From Anisakis pegreffii (lineage: Eukaryota; Nematoda; Chromadorea; Rhabditida; Anisakidae): a stretch of DNA of 64,000 nucleotides. Within the stretch, counting starts at the first letter, position 1, and the number at the start of each line of letters is the position of its first letter. The notes beneath the pieces were generated by a model. The model worked only from the letters and a program-made list of their open reading frames with translations, was not told the DNA's origin and made no database searches. Made by a program: the position numbers and the translations under genes. Below are positions 59,101 through 64,000 of the stretch, in pieces. The stretch spans positions 1-64,000 of the forward strand of contig JAPYMA010000402.1 of the NCBI GenBank assembly GCA_035041965.1, read 5' to 3'.

Positions 59101-60210
59101 CAATTTTCTCTCAGCGACAAAGTAATCCAGCATTTTATTCCTACCAACTTTCACTCATGAATAATTTCCATCTCGCAACTGAATGATATGATTGAAGATA
59201 ATATCAAGTTCATATATCATTTTCATAATCTAATTGATTTTCCTCATTTTGCATAACGTGACTTATTGGAATGATTAGAGATTTATGGTAGAAAGTAAAA
59301 AAAGCTGCAATTTGAAGACAAATTTTAGCGAGTTCAATTTCAAAATGTAATTTCTTATCGTTCAGTATACTTCTTATCCTCGGATATCCTTCAAAAATGA
59401 TCAATTTGAGAAAACTCAGAAGAAAATCTGCCTAATTCAAATTAATTTTGAGGTGTAATGACCCGGGATATTTTAAGATGTAACGATAAGGAAGTAGAGG
59501 AATTCTAAGCAGTAGGTAAAAGAATGACAAAAGTAATTCTCAGCGCTAATTTAGCCATAAGACCGTACTCAAGCTACGTCACTAATAACAAACACAATCT
59601 TCCACCGCTGCAACACAATCGATTGGAGCGAACCAACAACCAGCATGTTCGTTCCGATTCCGATTATTCATCTCTTGTTTTTTTCGTTGCATCATCTTAT
59701 CTTTATGTTACCAATTTTGGCTAAAGCAAATCCGAATGCATTTCCAAACTCGTTGGATTGCGCAGTTGTTTTTGACTAAATTGTTATGAAACCAGAATGT
59801 TGGTTAGTTTCTTGGATACGTACAGCTGGCAGCTCACTGGTTTTCTTAAACTTGCATCAAATTTTCATCGGTTTTTGATTTGGAAATTTAAAGAAATTAT
59901 ATGATGTATTTCTCATCTGATTGTAAATAGTATCGCTTGTAAGTTGTTCAAAGCACTGATTCAAATTTCGTTCAGAGCGTTCAATAAAAATTTGAATTTA
60001 GATCAATACTGGACCGAGAAACTTGTTTCAAAGCCAAGTTCGAGATTTCAGAAGCAGGCTTTGGGGCAACAACGGATTCGATGATATTATCAAAGCGATC
60101 CAACATGCTAATATCGGTTTCTATGGGCGGTAAGTGCTATCTATAATCGTTCATCATGAAACTGCACCAGCTCCGAATTTCAAATTGCATGTTACTGCTG
60201 CATGGAATGA
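53147..60210 (+). CDS. Putative secreted low-complexity protein, unrecognised
   Basis: Exon 1 (53147-53209) encodes MFRLTALFLHWMCFIFISNA followed by Gln, a good signal peptide, with a trans-splice-like TTTCTAG 22 bases before the ATG. It joins in phase to 53889-54016 (QPSSADDFLSTIHLMW). Further exons with agreeing phase: 54294-54449, 55835-55983, 56204-56384, 56650-56867, 57071-57403, 57522-57620, 57913-58047, an exon ending 58612, 58764-58985, 59510-59676, 60002-60129 and 60171-60210. The joints 54016 to 54294 and into the exon ending 58612 are unresolved, and the 3' end is ambiguous because two frames are open at 60002-60129. Composition is helical and polar, with acidic Ser/Asn/Gln-rich stretches in the middle (including DDHHHSSP) and a Glu/Lys coil-like exon at 57913. 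I recognise no domain. It could be two adjacent genes. Confidence 0.5.
54553..55412. mobile_element. hAT-type MITE (copy 1, complete)
   Basis: The element starts CAGTGGTTCTCAAA and ends TGAGAATCACTG, giving imperfect terminal inverted repeats of the CAGnGGTTCTCAA kind known from hAT/Charlie elements. It is flanked by an 8-base duplication, ACCTAGAG at 54545-54552 and ACCTAGAC at 55413-55420, as expected for hAT. At 860 bases it has no transposase frame. It sits in an intron of the putative secreted-protein gene. A related copy lies 6.7 kb downstream. Confidence 0.85.
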
Positions 60211-61267
60211 GATCTGTGAGTGCATTAATTGTTTCCATTTGAAACAACAAATTAAGGAAATGAACAATCGTGCGGCATTCCTGTTGTACTGTTGCATCAT
60301 CAATCGTTCAATGATTCATTATTGTTGCTATTCAGGCCCAGTCACAATCGACTGTAACCCACAATCCAGATCGATCGATTGTGCAACTTGAAATGATCAC
60401 ATAAAGATGTGATTGCAAATTATTTATCCTTCTTTGTTGTAAATATTTGCTTGTATATAACGTGGATTTCGTTGTTTTTATCTGGTTCTGGCTGTTGCGA
60501 AATTTTATTTTTGCAATAAATTACTGATGTGTGAAAGGTGTCCAACAGAGAATCGACAACTGCAACAATTACTTATTGTGTAGTGTTCGAAAGCACAGTT
60601 TCGGGTGGTTTATGTCTATTCTATAGCAGTTTCGTGACATTTCAATCTTTTACAATTCATTGTTTCGCATCATTGCTGAAATAGAATTGCGTCTGAGGAT
60701 CGTAATTCATTCAATTTGATTGCACATCCGAGAAATGTGAAACACGTATGAGAAGAATTGTTCATTCGTGAAAATTTTTGTTAAGCGCTGTGGCAAAAGA
60801 TATGGTTGTGCTGTTTTGTCGTGTAGAAATGACGCGCAAAGACGCTTGTTACGAATTGATCAACACGGTTACTTAAAACTTAGTAGATAAAAATTTGACG
60901 ACTGGTAAGGTAAGATTGCAACGAGCCAAATATACGGACTGATCCCATAGAATAGGTTAAAGCCAACGGTTTAACTACTCAAAGCTGGATGTTTTCATAA
61001 CTTTTTTTAAAATTGTGACGCTGCGAAAAATGTTCAGCTTCAAGGACTGGTTACCTTGAATCGTTTACGGTTGCTTTGAATTCGAGGAAGTTACATAAAC
61101 AACCATGCGTTAATTTATTACTTATGTTATAAAATCGAAACTTTACATTTGTTCATATTTAACGGAAAGAACAGTTTTGGGATGTGATACGTTACTATTC
61201 AAAGGTTACATCTGCGATTAGAGGTTCCGAAAATATCAGGCATAACTGGTGACCTGATTTAATAGAG
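60211..61267. other. Intergenic between the secreted-protein gene and MITE copy 2
   Basis: AT-rich sequence. An alternative terminal exon at about 60336-60401 follows a TTCAG acceptor and could end the previous gene in another frame. Nothing else is recognised. Confidence 0.4.
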
Positions 61268-61900
61268 CAGTGGTACAGTGTGAAATCAACCATTAAAATT
61301 TCGTGCAATTTCATATTGTGACAGAACGCCATTGTTATGGTGCATTTTAACTCGGTTAGTTGATGGCAGCACTCTTCATCCTCCTATTTTCTGAATATCA
61401 TTAGCTCGTCCGGGCCTAACAGGGTTTTCATTCGTTTTAACAAGATTTTCGTTCTTTTTTGCTGCTACAATAATTACTCTCATAGCTTTTATCACCGAAA
61501 GTGTTCTCTTTTGCTAACTTCTCATTCATTTCACTCAACAAGTGAAGTCAGATTCTCATTCTATTAAATACACTCTATAATTGATCATTTGACCGTCGAA
61601 CGTTGTTGAGCAATAATATTCAATTGCTGTATTGTTGATTGCGGCTGTCAACACTCGTCAACGTATCCAGTAAATAGTATATGCTATAGAATAAGAAATT
61701 GGTTCGTACTGTGAAGTGAAATGAGACGAAGTGAATGAGAAAAACTCATCAAGCGAACGATACTCGCATGTAATAGCTATGAAAGTGAATACAACACGCC
61801 TAAAAAGATTGAGAATCCATCTGAAACAGTTCGAAGTGAGCGTCTCATGGACATTTCATGCAATCATATTCGATTTTAATAATGAGCAACACAACGGTCT
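61268..61900. mobile_element. hAT-type MITE (copy 2, truncated)
   Basis: From 61268 (CAGTGGT) to about 61900 the DNA aligns with copy 1 in the same orientation at roughly 80-85% identity. It lacks about 50 bases near the left end and loses similarity before the right terminal repeat. Shared landmarks include GGCCTAACAGGGTTTTCATT and GACCGTCGAACGTTG. The 81-codon open frame at 61731-61976 lies mostly within the repeat, and its counterpart in copy 1 is interrupted by a stop, so it is not called as a gene. Confidence 0.8.
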
Positions 61901-64000
61901 AAGAGAAAGCTTAGCCATGTCGAAAACCATACGTTTCGGTGAATTTTATTCTGAAAGAACATTGAAAAGAACATAAAATATGCATTCTCTTCAGGAATTA
62001 CTTATGTTTGAAGTAATAAGCATCATTTCGTTCGAAAACGCTAGTGGAGAGATCTGTACCGTATTTTCACGAATATAAATCCTCTCCCATTGCTATAGAC
62101 ACCTCTGGAAGAGCCTTTAATAAAGGACATCATTCAGCAGAAGCTCGTCTCGAAGAGCCATTCAAAACATTATAACAGGGGCATACATCCAAGAGAATAC
62201 AATGAATAGGCGTATTTTTGTGCATATGCATTACGTACGATATTATCCAATTAGAACAGATTGTTGATAAGAGAAATGAAACAATAGCAGTTATTCAATG
62301 CGACATGCGCCGACGCTCTTATCTTAAGCAGAATCTTCCCTGTTCAAGGACTTCACCTCTCTCAGAGTGGTATCTTCAGGTCCACCTGTGCCACCGATTG
62401 GAACGTTTGGCGGTCTGAAGTCAGTTCATTCATCAAAACCATCTCATTTTTTTGAATGGTTGCGTTCCCTAACTTAAGTGTATATTACTTCTTCATGAAA
62501 ATGAACAAATCATCGTCGTCATATGATAGACTGAGGGACGGATATAAATTCAAAACTGTAGATCGGTTGTATGATCGAACTGAACTAACGGTTTTATTTG
62601 TCGTTTTCGTGGCGATTTTTTCACACAATTGAATTCCGTAACTATCCATGAACACATTATAATCTGTAAAACTTCTTATCCGTGAATGCATACGCGGGCA
62701 TCCAACACTTCTCAGAATCAAGCAAGTGCATGATGCTCTGTCAAAATCAAAGTACCATTAAAGAAAGAGATATTAAACCGATTTCGCTGTACGATTTGAA
62801 TGCGATTGAAAACATAACACGACCATATAGTGTTGGCGTAATAGTAAAAATAACTGACCGTTTCTGGAACGAGTGAATGTTTTCGGTAAATTTGCACATG
62901 AATACTTTATGCAAATGAGAGTGAGTAACAAAGAAAGAAACATAAATAAATTACGGTTATAACTATGATGAAAAATCTCAAGATACCCAGTTTTTATCAA
63001 AAATTTTCATGCGAAAGTAAGAACGAATTAGTATAACGACCGGCAAATCGCTTGACAAAAGGCATAAAGTGCCATCGATTTATATATCTGTGTTCTGCTG
63101 GTTCTTACCCAACGTGCAGATTCGCGATGAAATCTAAAGTGTTACGAAATCCTGCTTCTCATTCAAGCCATAATCCATTTCATACAGCGAATCAAGTCAT
63201 AAAATCTAAGTGACTGTAAGCCTTCTTCTTCGCTCACTTCCAACACTGCAACGCTGTGCTGTACATGTGATACTTGAGTCTGATGAATGATGCTTTTCAT
63301 GACTCTCTGAACAAATTTCTGAAAATCTTCCAGCCTAAAATCTTCTATGCTCGATCTCTTGTCATCATTAGCTGAGTTCATAGAACGCGCATACAAGATT
63401 AGTGATATCCATTTGTTTGTACTCATTGCGTATCACACAGTGATGTTGGATGCTTGTATTTGCTTCTGTGTAAATAAAGGTGAGTTGATGCAGCCGTGGA
63501 CTAGCAGCACACCAGCACTTGCTTGCGTTCATTCTGTTTGCTGATGATTGCGTTCTAAAGTCGGAACCAATGCGTACAAAACCGGTCGTGAAAGCATTCA
63601 GCTAATCCGTGTCGTCCCATATAACCACACACCCTACTAAGCACTGCTATCGATGCATATATACTAATAAATCGAATGATTATTTGTATCAAGTTTCATC
63701 GCTGATTTGCATCGTTTTGAGCGTGCTACTATGCGACCAGTCAGTGAACGACTCTCCAACATGATAACGAAGTCGCAATCCTTTCGGCACACTTTTCACT
63801 GCTCGAGTAAAAATTGTGTGACTTTCGCCTTTGCAATGTGGTAATAATGAGTTACTTCAAGTGAGAATTCCCTTTGTGACTTGTAATTTTGATGAATTTC
63901 CGGAAAGTTTGTTAATCTTAATCCTTCAACCAGCTTACAAGTGCTAAGTATGTGAAACAAGAATATTGATAGTTGTTTATTTACATATTTGATTAGCGAC
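61901..64000. other. Right edge, no confident gene
   Basis: One coding-like plus-strand frame (62682-62876, with a SLYDLNAIENITRPYSVGV stretch) may be an exon of a gene reaching beyond the window, but I see no partner exon. Other frames at 62485-63544 lack support. Confidence 0.35.

Noticed and set aside
61731..61976. 81-codon frame as a gene
   Set aside because: It lies mostly within the MITE repeat, and the matching frame in the other copy is interrupted.

Overview
The window looks like nuclear DNA of a nematode. It is AT-rich. Its genes are split into many short exons by introns of mostly 100 to 500 bases with TTTCAG-type acceptors. One locus encodes a Cys-loop channel subunit of the worm-expanded anion-channel type, and there is a short match to the nematode spliced leader SL1. 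I rebuilt genes by hand from open frames, splice signals and intron phase. For five of them every internal phase agrees and the reading frame closes. I cannot name the species.

Layout. 1-9500: no conventional gene that I trust. It holds a degraded repeat zone (about 1.9-3.5 kb, with a possible non-LTR tail), A-rich DNA, and at 5.8-8.6 kb an unusual cluster of at least 18 short perfect stem-loops. Part of that cluster sits in exon-like islands on the minus strand. 9.5-10.25 kb: a VKORC1-type quinone/epoxide reductase (+), followed by a 0.68 kb foldback element. 12.1-14.0 kb: a GATAD1-like chromatin reader (-), head to head with VPS33A (+, 14.2-18.3 kb), the SM protein of HOPS/CORVET. 20.5-27.0 kb: an unrecognised protein of about 700 residues with eight zinc-finger-like modules, mostly one per exon. 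28.2 kb: a possible small one-pass membrane protein exon. 29.2-30.06 kb: a pogo/CENP-B-type DNA-binding ORF with an in-frame TAG. 30.1-36.8 kb: NVL, the double-AAA ribosome-assembly ATPase, with a mariner relic in its last intron. 40.6-44.9 kb: a ligand-gated chloride-channel-like subunit. 45-53 kb: a gene desert. 53.1-60.2 kb: a putative secreted low-complexity protein with a hAT-type MITE in an intron. A second copy of that MITE lies at 61.3-61.9 kb.

The genes are ordinary housekeeping and neuronal genes with no shared pathway. The close links are the short divergent promoter between GATAD1-like and VPS33A, and the roughly 60-80 base gap between the CENP-B-like ORF and NVL. The least explained part is the stem-loop cluster at 5.8-8.6 kb.
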